Shown piece after piece: positions 9,153 to 19,545 of a DNA stretch of 64,000 nucleotides (within the stretch, counting starts at the first letter, position 1; the number at the start of each line of letters is the position of its first letter). The position numbers and the translations under genes are program-made. Source of the stretch: Aphrocallistes beatrix (taxonomy: Eukaryota; Porifera; Hexactinellida; Sceptrulophora; Aphrocallistidae); assembly GCA_963281255.1 (NCBI GenBank), contig OY725502.1:2914001-2978000 (forward strand), written 5' to 3'. The notes under the pieces are model-generated. The model was not told the DNA's origin, made no database searches, and was given only the letters and a program-made list of their open reading frames with translations.

Positions 9153-12100
9153 ATGGACGGTTTACAGTACGCCCAAATCTTTGAATTCCTGAGAGACGGC
9201 AAATATCCGGAAGAATTTTCCCGTCAGCAGAAATGGAACTTCAAGAAGAAGTTAGACACATTTTTCATTTCTGAATCGCAGATACTCTACAAGGTAAACA
9301 CACAATGCACACAAATTATTATTAGTTTGTTTCTCAACATGCGACGCCACAGCATGGCGGGGACATTTTTGATTATCGAGTAATTTTCATGTACGTACAA
9401 AGTTGCTTTGGTTTGACCAAAAGATAATCGCTTGAGGCTGCATGATAGGGACACGAGACTATCCAACAGAGAACAGAGATTGGCCTGTCTTGTGCCATAA
9501 TCAAATCCCGAGAAGGTCACATATTTTATGCATGCCCGCCCGTTTTGTGATTATAATATATCAATACTTATTTTTAAATTAATCACAGAGAGAGATTAGA
9601 AACGGGGAAGAGAAAGACCTGCAGGTTCCATGCCGTTCTGATGTATCCGGTATATTGGAGAAGTACCATGATCATCTACTGCATCCCGGAATGAATGCTA
9701 CCGTTCAATCAATCCAGCAGCGTTATTATTGGCTGGGGATGTATTCAGAGATTGTCAACTACGTGAGTTAGTTCATTAGTTACCAATTACAATTTTTATT
9801 GGATTAACCTTTATTATTCAATTCTATATTAAAAGGTGAAATCGTGTGATGCTTGCCAGCAAAACAAGTCACTGCCACCTCAACCTCAGAGAAAGTTGCA
9901 TCCGATCCCCCCTCCTGAGAGACCATGGAAGCATATCGGGGTTGATCTTATCTGTGATCTTTCACCCAGTCCGGAAGGCTACAAGCACCTGCTCGTTACA
10001 GTGTGCTATTTGAGCAAATACGTAGTAGTGCGACCTCTCAGAAGTAAAACGACTGATGAGGTTATCGAGAACCTGAAAGACATCTACCTCGATGTTGGTG
10101 TCCCAGATATCATCCAACATGATCAGGGCAAAGAGTTCACAAGCAATGTATGTTTAATTAAAGATGCAATTCTAATTTAAACACTGTAGAATCCTTAACA
10201 AGCAAGACTTCTTCCTGAAATTGTACACCTATGCATGTAATCGAATTGAGAATTGTGTTCCTTGTACGTATGTCTATAGTACAAGTCTATACTAGTAGCT
10301 AACCTAACTAAACAATTTAACTGTATCGATTTGATTGAAATAGATATCCTTTTCTTTTCCATTTAGAGTTTCCAGCAATTTCATCAGGAATTAGAAGTCG
10401 ACAACCGGAGTACTCGCGCCTATCACCCTATGGCAAATGGACTGGTCGAAGCGCACAACAAGATTTTAAAATCGTGAGTGGTATTTTATTCAGTTATAAA
10501 ACAAGTTATGTATAATTATTAAATAATGCACTAATTTATAGCAAGTTGAACAAAATGACATTTCAGACTGGGAAGCATTGGTCTTCAGTACTTAAACCTG
10601 CAGTCCTATGTATGAATTCTACTGTTAAGAAGTCGCACTCATACACTCCCTTTCAAGTCATGTGGGGACGGGAATCGAAATACGAGAATCTAGTCTCGAG
10701 TATATCTAAGATAGATGTATCACATGACGAAGACTATGAACTCGAAGAAGCTATCATTTCCGAATCTGTGGCCATCGAGGAAGGGTGCGAATTGGATATG
10801 TTTTCTCCTCCTGATGACCACCTAGAATCGATTCATCTCCTCAATGAGTCTAGGAAAAATACCTGCGATCTTGCGAACGCCTCAATAAGATCAGAGCAGC
10901 TAAAGCAGAAGAGGCAGTATGATAAGAAAGTTAATGAAAAGAGGCAAGTTATTTTTCTCAGTTATTGAGTAAGCACATTAGTAAGTTAACTCTAACAATA
11001 TAGTAGTACGTACAATCGAAACCGGTTTTTTCTTACTCTGTCTTTATAGTTTCAAACAGTAAGAAAGAAACCGATGGAAATTAATATAAATTTCGATTTT
11101 TTACTTCATAAATAGTAAGAAAAACTGTATGATGTTTGTTATAGTGTACTACTGAACATATAGGTGTAACATTAAGGAAGGGGATAAAATCCTATTTACA
11201 AACATCCCCAAATTGAAAAAGATGCCGAATACTAAAAGCCAGTCCAAGTTTTTGGGGCCTTTTACAGCATCCAAAATTACTGACAGCCACGCTATTATTT
11301 CAAAAGAGGAACTGAAATCTAAGAAGGATAAGAAAGTACCTATCCACATTACCCAACTCTATCACGAGCGTCAGGATAATTCTGGCAAAATTACTCTGGG
11401 AAAAAGAAAATCAGTTGCGAAAATTGATAGTGATGAGGTCAAAAGATCGAAGTCTTCACACGTATGTTCTATTTTTGAATGAATTGCGTGATCATGGTTA
11501 TCGTATTGATCTCTCTGTTTTCTAGACCCCACACATTGAATTTGGATTTACAAGTGAAGCAATTCATCATCATCTAGCCAACCTCAAGGTATTTGACCAG
11601 TTTTGTAATAATAATATCATGCTATGCTTGCATCCTTTTCCATGACTTGCTTCTCGCAAGAACTCTGACGTACATACAAGGAATGCATTCTTCTATCGAG
11701 ATCAGCGCTTGTTATTTTCATTAATCATAGACAAAATATTTACATTAACTTATTGTATTTCAACTGGTAAAACACTTTCTTTATTTCTAGATTATTCTAA
11801 GGGAGAATGTGAGCAAGGGCACTTTCCTGACGCCATTGCACGAAGACCTGCATAAGAAACTCAATCGATTTCACCATTATGTTCCGAATATCTTCATTTT
11901 TAAATTTCTTAAAGACTCGGATGAGGATCAGATGGTAAGTAATTATCAACACTAAGACCCATTGATTTTAAATACTCGACTAATAATTCCAATTTAGAAG
12001 CAGGAGATCAGAGAAACTGTATTGAGCTGGACTACAGAACTATATCCAGAATATGGAGATATCTTGGCTGCAAAATACTCTGAGAAAGTTCTATATGGAG

Positions 12101-12971
12101 TTGTGAGTTTCGTTTTTAAATTTTAATATAATATGGTTAATAATAAAATGTTTATATGTTCTTATAAAAAATCAATCTACTGCTGAACTTACGAATGCTC
12201 TTTTTGGTAGTTTACTTAATTAGTCAGTCGAGACTTGTTTCATGCCCTTAGATTTATTTATTGTAATATATTATCATTTAGGCTGTCCAATTTCTGAGCG
12301 CTGCTCTTTGGGAATCGTTCTCAGACAATTCGACTCTCATTAGCCCCAAAATATCTAGTGTGATCCCAAAAATCAGCGTCCTTTCTGAAAAGTGGCTAAG
12401 AGAGAAATGTGCAATATTTGGGCTGAAATTCAACTCTGTAATTCGGCAACCCGGTAACCTCACAAGTCAGTTACTTTCGCGCTACCAGCCATGGGAGACC
12501 GAGACTATCGTAGGCGATGGAAATTGTTTATATCGATGCTTAGCAAAAGTCTTGACTGGGGAAGAAGACAGCCATCCTCAAGTACGTAAAATCATCTCTC
12601 ATTTCATCGCTTGCGAAGGTACTACAAGACTTGCTTGGTACTTTAAACAGAAACAAGTAACCCCGTGCGACTACCTATTAACCGAAAATCCCAGTTATCT
12701 TGATGGAATTTGGGGAAGTGACGTAGAGATCATGGCAGCGTCTGCTATCTTTAATGCAGATATATACGTAGCCAATAGCTTCAATCAAGGAACCTCGCTT
12801 ACTCGAGTTGTGAGATGGAACCTGCTCAGAGCCACTACCAATCCGGAGGCATCCATCTACATTCAAAATTTTAACCTCCACTACGAACTCGTCATTTCAA
12901 TGATTAACTCCATTACCCCTTCCTATGGGAACATATCCAGTGATGATGTTCAGATCCTCGACTCTGAATAG
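9153..12971 (+). CDS. Ginger integrase-like transposase with OTU protease domain (10 exons, 811 aa)
   Basis: Exons 9153-9293, 9589-9762, 9836-10147, 10367-10473, 10542-10943, 11164-11461, 11526-11588, 11791-11934, 11998-12102 and 12282-12971. Phases agree throughout. All junctions are GT-AG except intron 5, which uses a GC donor (AG/GCAAGT). An HHCC zinc finger spans exons 2-3 (HDHLLHPG, then CDAC). The integrase core has D142 (GVDLICD), D201 (QHDQGKEF) and E237 (GLVEAHNK), an exact DD35E. A GPY/F motif follows as KFLGPFTASKI. The C-terminal OTU cysteine protease shows VGDGNCLYRC (C664) and H782 in NLHYELVI. The start ATG is in a CAATGG context. It should excise and integrate the element; the OTU domain probably removes ubiquitin. 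No break is seen. Confidence 0.93.
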
Positions 12972-13057
12972 CTTTTACAACAAAATACTACTATTAAGTA
13001 CAGACTCAGTGTTTACAAACGAACGATACTATACAGACTTTGTGTTTACATATAGAC

Positions 13058-13110
13058 GGACCTAGCTGGCAACTAGCCAGCCTGATGAGTCTTAGATAGA
13101 CGAAAGGTCT
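13058..13110 (+). ncRNA. Type III hammerhead ribozyme motif
   Basis: Stem III strands GGACCT (13058-13063) and AGGTCT (13105-13110) pair fully, with one G-U at the outer end. The cleavage triplet is C-U-A, with A at 13064. Stem I is GCTGGC/GCCAGC with loop AACTA. The core CTGATGA is at 13082-13088, stem II is GTCT/AGAC with loop TAGAT, then GAA plus A15.1 at 13102-13105. Every conserved core base is present. It lies 87 bases after the transposase stop and upstream of AATAAA near 13386, so cleavage would separate the coding part of the mRNA from its tail. Activity is inferred. Confidence 0.85.
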
Positions 13111-13496
13111 TCCTGAAGATAAAATTAGCGAATGTATCTATAAAGACACCATGACACAGCGGAACAGTCTCCTACACCTTAACACCATAATTATAACCCG
13201 ATTATCGCATGTGATGTGATGTGTATCATCATGGAATTATTTAACGATGTACTTTATTTTACAGTAACATATTATTTCATCTACTAATATTAATTATAAT
13301 CAATGTGTGTTTGCATGCGGAGGAAAACAATATTTTGTGCAGGTATTCCTGAATGTATTTCAATTATTGATCATCATATTCACTTCAATAAATTACATAT
13401 ATCGCGACACAGGAATAGAATCTAATACTTGTATATATACTATTTAAATATTCCTTGAAAATGAGTGGTGGTTTAAATTAAATTTTGTTTCAATAA

Positions 13497-14395
13497 CGGA
13501 AACGACTGAAAATTCTACGGGTAGCATGTATCATAGATTCTAATGGAAATGTCTGAAAATTCTACGGGTAGCTATGTATAATAGAAACTAATGGAAATGT
13601 CTGAAAATTCTACGGGTAGCTATGTATAATAGAAACTAATGGAAATGTCTGAAAATTCTACGGGTAGCTATGTATAATAGAAACTAATGGAAATGTCTGA
13701 AAATTCTACGGGTAGCTATGTATAATAGAAACTAATGGAAATGTCTGAAAATTCTACGGGTAGCTATGTATAATAGAAACTAATGGAAATGTCTGAAAAT
13801 TCTACGGGTAGCATGTATGATAGAATCTAATGGAAATGTCTGAAAATTCTACGGGTAGCTATGTATAATAGAATCTAATGGAAATGTCTGAAAATTCTAC
13901 GGGTAGCTATGTACATATAATAGAATCTAATGGAAATGTCTGAAAATTCTACGGGTAGCTATGTACATATAATAGAATCTAATGGAAATGTCTGAAAATT
14001 CTACGGGTAGCTATGTATAATAGAATCTAATGGAAATGTCTGAAAATTCTACGGGTAGCTATGTACATATAATAGAATCTAATGGAAATGTCTGAAAATT
14101 CTACGGGTAGCATGTATGATATAATCTAATGGAAATGTCTGAAAATTCTACGGGTAGCTATGTATAATAGAATCTAATGGAAATGTCTGAAAATTCTACG
14201 AGTAGCTATGTATAATAGAATCTAATGGAAATGTCTGAAAATTCTACGGGTAGCTATGTACATATAATAGAATCTAATGGAAATGTCTGAAAATTCTACG
14301 GGTAGCATGTATGATATAATCTAATGGAAATGTCTGAAAATTCTACGGGTAGCTATGTATAATAGAATCTAATGAAAATGTCTGAAAATTCTACA
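13497..14395 (+). repeat. Minisatellite of about 19 units carrying the Ginger terminal motif
   Basis: Units of about 47-53 bp with core GTCTGAAAATTCTACGGGTA followed by GCTATGTATAATAGAA-like spacer. The core is nearly the element's own terminus (TCTGAAAATTCTACGCAACA). Variants differ by insertion of ACAT in the spacer or by GCATGTATGAT. Possibly amplified transposase-binding sites, at the 3' end only. Confidence 0.9.
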
Positions 14396-14465
14396 GCAAA
14401 GTTGAATCCATGGTTTCATAATACAGTGTCTGAAAATTCTATGCGTCTGAAAATTCTACGCAACA

Positions 14466-14689
14466 GGCCTATTCACCAACTAAATTTTTCTGAACCATGG
14501 ATAAAAGGAAGTCCATTGTTTCAATTGATGTATATGTAGCTAATTGACATAGTCTCACTATTTTCAAGCTTATTAAAATAGAAGTACTTTACACAGTGTA
14601 ATTGGAATACAGAGAGTACTATGTAAAATTAAATATGAATTATAAAGAAGTGAAACTAGGACTAATAGTACTTGGAAAAGAACTATGAA
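14466..14689. other. Flank of Ginger; copy of the empty-site repeat
   Basis: The first 55 bases match, inverted, 19450-19522. The rest is unassigned AT-rich sequence. Confidence 0.5.
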
Positions 14690-15745
14690 ATTCTTTCAAG
14701 TGGTTTTAAACTTCTTCAATTTTCGAATATTCTCAACCTCGAGTTTATGTAGGGCATTCAAGTTCTTGACTTTGTTTGAAGGAAAACAATTGGCACCAGT
14801 AGTGAGTAACTTGTTTAATATATCCCAACCAATCGTATTACAATTGGGGCACTTATTCCTCCAGTATTCACTTTCTTCATCTTCAAGTACTCTTAATGTT
14901 AACTATTATTTGTCTAGATGGTCCTTCAATAAGTTCCTGGAAAAGTTGAGGCTGTTGTTCGATTGAGGTAAACACTTTCCACAAGCAAACTATGACATGA
15001 ATTACAATATCAGATGGCCATTTCAATGCACCACGATCCATAACTTGTAACAACTTGTAGATTGATTCAGGTGATGCTTCTATTTCCATCTCTTTGTTTT
15101 CTGTAAGGAAAGATAAGCAATTTTGACAACGGGTAGAATCCTTGAAGTAACCATCAACTGTATATCCAGCAATAAAAACAAGTGCCTGTAGAGTTGAAGT
15201 CGAAACTTTAATTGCCGAGTATTCTTGTACATATGATAGAAAATGTTCCGTGTGAAGAGTATTATCAGGTTCTTTTGAAGTTGAAAAGGAATCAATAAAT
15301 TCTTTAAGAGATAAATCATGCACTGTACCTTGACTTGAAAAAACTTTTAGGATACTAGATAACTTTAAGCGCCGCTCGCTTTCTAGGATCTGACAGAAGG
15401 AAATATGATATTGAGCACCAGCCATCATTCTGTAAATTCCAAAATGATGCTCAAGGGGGTCATTTTGCAAAAAAGAGCTTTGGAACAGCATCTCGGTGAA
15501 GTCTAGGCATGGTACGCTTAACTTCTAACTTGGTTCCATCGGGTTGAGGAATAGAAAAGTATGTTTCCACATATTCATCGTGGAAGTGTTTCAGACACAC
15601 ATGTATATTCTTAAGGTCCTCAATGTTTTCTCGATGAAGAAATGATTTCCATTGAGCAACAAGTTGAGGTGGTCCTTTTGGCATCTTGAATACAGGTGTA
15701 GGTGAATCGCCAGAGTAATTACTCCTGCATCCTGGTGCTGAACAT
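14690..15745 (-). pseudogene. THAP/P-element-like transposase, centrally deleted
   Basis: Minus strand: a THAP zinc finger begins CSAPGCRSNYSGD and continues through QWKSFLHRE, VCLKHFHDEYVETYF and the closing RDAVPKLF (C2CH residues present). The text then jumps, out of frame, to NDPLEHHFGIYRMMAGAQ, the C-terminal segment of P-type transposases, then C..C pairs (RCQNC) and an IAGYTVDGYF stretch. A further frame change near 14880 leads to KCPNCNTIGWDILNKLL and a stop near 14690. The catalytic middle is absent, so it is an internally deleted, nonfunctional copy. No start codon is visible before the first Cys: a stop precedes it. Confidence 0.7.
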
Positions 15746-16941
15746 CAATTTGGCATTATTTCAAATATGTGATAGAATTTCAATGATTAAACGAGTATGT
15801 AATCCTTACTATTAAAACTCGATTAATGTTTGTGATGTGTATATATATATATATATCTGTAACGAATTGATTGAAGAAACTGTCAGGCACAAAAAGCTGA
15901 TTTTTGGCATGTGGGAGTCTTGTGGCTATGGCTCCACTAAGTTCTGAGCTCAGAGCAAAATGTCAACTCATCATGGAATTATGACATCATTGTCACATTT
16001 TAAAAAGTTAAGCAATACAGTTATTCGAGCATAACTCAGCCATTATAGGAGATAGAAGGCTGAAATTTTAATAGAATCTGTATACTAACATACCTCACAT
16101 ATGATGCACCATGGCCTACTTAACTCAGGCCTCACAGTAGAATGTGAAATTTGGACCAGGGATGCGATCGAAGCCGAACAATGAAATACCAACTTTTCAA
16201 TATTTCGTGGTAATTTAGTACATAATGATTTGAGTGATAGCCTTGAGCGTTCACATTTGATCTAACCCTCATTAATTTCTATTTTAAATGTCTCAATCAT
16301 ACTATACTATATTGAGAGTTGAAGTGATATCATATATTTCATTTAAATAATTGAAATAAACAAGACAATACTATTACAATCACAATTAATAATGTATTAA
16401 AACAGTTTTACAATACATAAACTTTCTTTCGATCATTTTAGCGCTGTTGTTGTCTCCGATTAACAAATTGAGGGTTGAGTTACTGGCATGTGAGAAAGGT
16501 TGGCCGCGCTTACAGCTGAACTAAATAAAGAAAAATAAAGTTAAAAACATGCTATATTAAAATATAAGGATATTAAGAGTTAATTTTTTTCAATTTACGT
16601 TTTTCAATTCCTCTACATACTACTACTAACATGAAATTATAATTTTAGCTATCATACTTGTACAATTTCCTGAAACAAATAACAACCTACGTAGAATCGA
16701 AAAACGAGGAATATTGCAGGAAGGACATGTATTTTCCCAGACATCACAATAATTGCTATCTACTATTGAGTTTAAAGCAAGCTCGACTAGAATTTTCCTC
16801 GCTGGCCCTTCATGGTAACAGACGAACAATGCAGGACCATTTTTTCTGAAGGCTAGAGACCATTATAGCAATTACAGTTTTCGTAGGATTATCTGGACAT
16901 ATATTGGATCCAATAATTTTGCCTCCCTTGTATGATATACA

Positions 16942-17130
16942 GTATAACTCGGTTAGTACGTACCCTCCAGGAAGCGGAAAAAAAGCACGTACTATCCGTA
17001 AGTACGTACTAACCGAGTTGATATTACATAGGAATCTATATAATAAATGAATTCTGGTTCAGAGAAATTAGTACGTACTAAACCGAAGTACGTTATATCC
17101 CGAGTACGTAATAACCGAGTTCTACTGTAC
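16942..17130. mobile_element. pogo-like MITE
   Basis: Ends CAGTAtAACTCGGTTAgTACG and, inverted, CAGTAGAACTCGGTTATTACG. Internal repeats of GTACGTAC. The flanks are TA-rich. Confidence 0.75.
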
Positions 17131-17922
17131 CGGGTTTTACGTGAATTTCATCCATTTGAAGGATGACATGTTTTTGTTCATTCGAAAAAGAACACGTTGC
17201 TTGCCTCAGGAATGGAAAGAATTCATTTTCGAGCCCAAATGAATACGTAGTACAATTTTTCTAAAGTATTGAAGTGAGGAAGTGATAGGCAAGGCATGTG
17301 CTGGAGATACTTATAACAAGCTGGCGAGATCAGATGTGTTTTAATTAAGAGATAATATTAGTGTGAGTATGTTGTATCTACGTCCATTTTTGGGAACAAG
17401 ACTGTTTTATAATTGGCATTGAATGAATTGGAGTCGACAAATTTCTGGATGCTCAGATGTTTTCACATCCGAACTGGTATGCATAATATCAATGGCTTGT
17501 TGGATATGAACATTCGCTGATGATATATGGAAAGCAGCAATTCAGAATTCTTATATGGCTCACATCGATAACGCGCACTAGAAATTTCATTCACAAGTGA
17601 TTCAAGTTGTCGAATATATCACTTAGGCAACTGAGCGAATGTGGAAAAATCTCAATTTTACAAAAGGCCTTGATAGAAAGATCGAACGTTACTACCAAAT
17701 AAACATCAACTAATATACTATAATTCTCTAAACTAAGACACATAAAAATCAAGCTAGCTCATCTGGGCACCAAAATGAACAGGTTTTAGGTAAAGAAATA
17801 AGTGATAACTTACCTTGCATTTCCTGGAAGCAGCTAACCTTGCTTGAATCTCTCTTTTTAAGAAATGTATGTAAATATTTATTATGATTAAATTATATAT
17901 TAATGCTATTTTTACAAATTAA

Positions 17923-18038
17923 CCCTAATTGGACTTGGAATGTTGAAGTGAAAGTGAAAGTTAATTGAAAGTGAACTGAAAGTGAAAATGAAAGTGGGAA
18001 TTTTCTATTTATACCTTTGACCCCAAGTCCAAGTAGGG
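17923..18038. mobile_element. piggyBac-like MITE, TTAA target
   Basis: TTAA at 17919-17922 and 18039-18042 flank inverted ends CCCTAATTGGACTTGG and CCAAGTCCAAGTAGGG. The inside has repeated GAAAGTGAAAGT. It matches 56902-57014. Confidence 0.9.
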
Positions 18039-18460
18039 TTAAAGTATATACGAACATGATTGTATGAAAATGTTATGGGTAATTGTGAATAGATAAACAT
18101 GAATAAAATATTGTGGTTAATTAACAATTACCGGCTTCGACTGCATCCCTGGTACAATATTTCCATTCTACTGTGAGGCCTGAGTTAAGTAGGCCATGGA
18201 TGCACCTATTATCAAAAAATGATGACTCATCACTTTTTTATGACGTCATCATTACTCATCAAAATTTTAAAAATTGATAAATTTGGTGATTTTTCGTGTG
18301 ATATAGATTTTAACAGTAGGACAGACGTATTTAGAGATGCTATTTCTTTTATAATTAATCAATGGTGACCACAGGCGCCCAAAGGGCGCCTCCGGCGAAC
18401 ACAAAGTGTCCGCCAGCCGCGCAGCGCAAGCAAGCAAAGCGCGCTTGTATATATAAATAT

Positions 18461-18783
18461 CAGGGTTGAAACCGAATAGTTGATTATTCGGTTCGACCAA
18501 ATATTATTTGCAAATAATTGATATTTGGTTTGTAACCAAATATCATTATTTGGTATTCGGTTGAGAACCAAATAATTTGGTCAACCGAATAATTTGGTCA
18601 ACCGAATATTTGGTCAAACAAATAACTTGCATGCTTTCCCAATACAATCACACGTTCTTACATGAGGTGGTCCGAACACAAATTAATATAACAGGCCTAC
18701 TTATACTTGATTATATTTTTGTATTATTTGGTCTGACCATTATTCGGTTAAAATGATATTTGGTTGAAGCGGTTTCAACCTTG
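18461..18783. mobile_element. hAT-type MITE, 8-bp duplication ATAAATAT
   Basis: CAGGGTTGAAACCG at the left and CGGTTTCAACCTTG at the right, with ATAAATAT on both sides. The interior is built of inverted ACCAAATA/TATTTGGT and ACCGAATA words. A partial copy is at 57786-57873. Confidence 0.9.
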
Positions 18784-18923
18784 ATAAATATCAAAACTAT
18801 TGAAACACAATTGAATTTATGTGAATATATTGTCACGTCGTCATGCGACGAGCAGTCGTCGGATATAAATAGGAAAATGTCGAGTCGTCGTATATAATAT
18901 GGAACATGGAGATATTGTAAATA

Positions 18924-19382
18924 CACTCGAACCTCTCTTATCCGGACCTCCGATATCCGGGCACCTCTCTCAACCGGGCAGCCCTTTCGACATTTAGTCA
19001 ATATGCATTGTCCTATTTTCAAGTCAATTATTAACCACAATTCCAGCAATCATTATCATGTAATATTATTTAAAGAACTTTGATAATGAATTTGGAAGAT
19101 AATTGCGACATTTAATATATTCAGGGGTAAATACTGCTTAAAATGTATTAATCAATCGCAATGGAATAGTTTCTTTTCCTTTATAGAATATCTATTTCAC
19201 AATCACCTCTCTAATCCGGAACTCAAATTTTGATAACCTCTAAGTTCCGGGCACTAGATATTGTTTAAACTCACCCATTATACAAATTGACAGTTTTAAC
19301 ACTATAAACTGCTATTCAAGTTGATTTCTGTTATCCGGGAACCCTCCGGTCCTGCACTGCCCGGATAAGAGAGGTTCGAGTG
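18924..19382. mobile_element. Tigger-like MITE (CACTCGAACCTCTCTTATCC ends)
   Basis: The terminal inverted word is flanked by TA. Closely matched in opposite orientation by 40442-40943. Non-coding; the internal part contains AATATTACATGATAATGAT shared by both. Confidence 0.9.
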
Positions 19383-19439
19383 TATATCGTCAAAAGATTT
19401 AATTCATATTATAAAGTGGATCCTGAATGTTAAACAGAA

Positions 19440-19545
19440 ATTATTTCTGAATGTTATGGTTAACTAATAAAATGGACTTCCTTTTATCCATGGTTCAGAA
19501 AAGTTTAGTTGGTGAATAGGCCTTATATAACGTAGGTCACGGAGT
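19440..19545 (-). other. Empty-site paralogue of the Ginger insertion
   Basis: Minus-strand copy of the sequence on both sides of the Ginger element, joined with a single GGCC at 19519-19522. About 30 bp match one flank and about 55 bp the other. It is part of a dispersed repeat of unknown type. Confidence 0.85.

Larger units (their letters stand above)
8861..14465 (+). mobile_element. Ginger-type DNA transposon, complete, 5.6 kb
   Basis: Starts TGTTGCGTAGAACTTTCAGA and ends with the inverted word TCTACGCAACA. The terminal repeats match over about 70 bp with three differences (8861-8932 against about 14395-14465). Both sides are flanked by GGCC (8857-8860, 14466-14469). A paralogous unoccupied site at about 19440-19545 contains a single GGCC, proving the 4-bp duplication and the boundaries. 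It encodes an integrase-type transposase with OTU domain (9153-12971), a hammerhead motif (13058-13110) and a terminal-motif minisatellite (13497-14395). TGT...ACA ends, the integrase and the OTU domain are the published hallmarks of the Ginger1 group. Confidence 0.95.
16109..18199. mobile_element. Inverted-repeat DNA transposon, 2.1 kb, unclassified
   Basis: Ends CCATGGCCTACTTAACTCAG are perfect inverted repeats (about 36 bp, similarity continuing to about 65). ATGCA (or GATGCACC with a one-base offset) is duplicated. The terminal word and the following CCTCACAGTAGA relate it to the foldback family at 7783 and 57891. The inside is AT-rich with no recognised protein; a 63-codon frame at 16658-16849 is the longest. 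It carries a nested MITE (16942-17130) and a piggyBac MITE (17923-18038). Confidence 0.8.
15804..18448 (+). mobile_element. HINE-A copy, split by a 2.1-kb insertion
   Basis: The 5' end is CCTTACTATTAAAACTCGAT with a TA repeat and GTAACGAATTGATTGAAG. It continues to 16108, is interrupted by the inverted-repeat element 16109-18199, and resumes to the GGCGCC and GGCGGACAC hairpins and terminal GCGCGCTTG. T precedes and T follows the element. Confidence 0.85.

Noticed and set aside
10048-10080. A hammerhead-like string (CTGATGAGG ... AACCTGAAA) in Ginger exon 3
   Set aside because: It has an extra base before GAAA, has no matching stem I or III, and lies within well-supported integrase coding sequence.
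9836-10473. Integrase domain read as an LTR retrotransposon fossil
   Set aside because: No reverse transcriptase, RNase H, gag or LTR is nearby. The gene has introns and an OTU domain and lies between inverted repeats with a GGCC duplication, so it is a Ginger DNA transposon.
13497-14395. CRISPR-like array
   Set aside because: The units are contiguous without unique spacers, the DNA is eukaryotic, and the unit is the transposon's own terminal motif.
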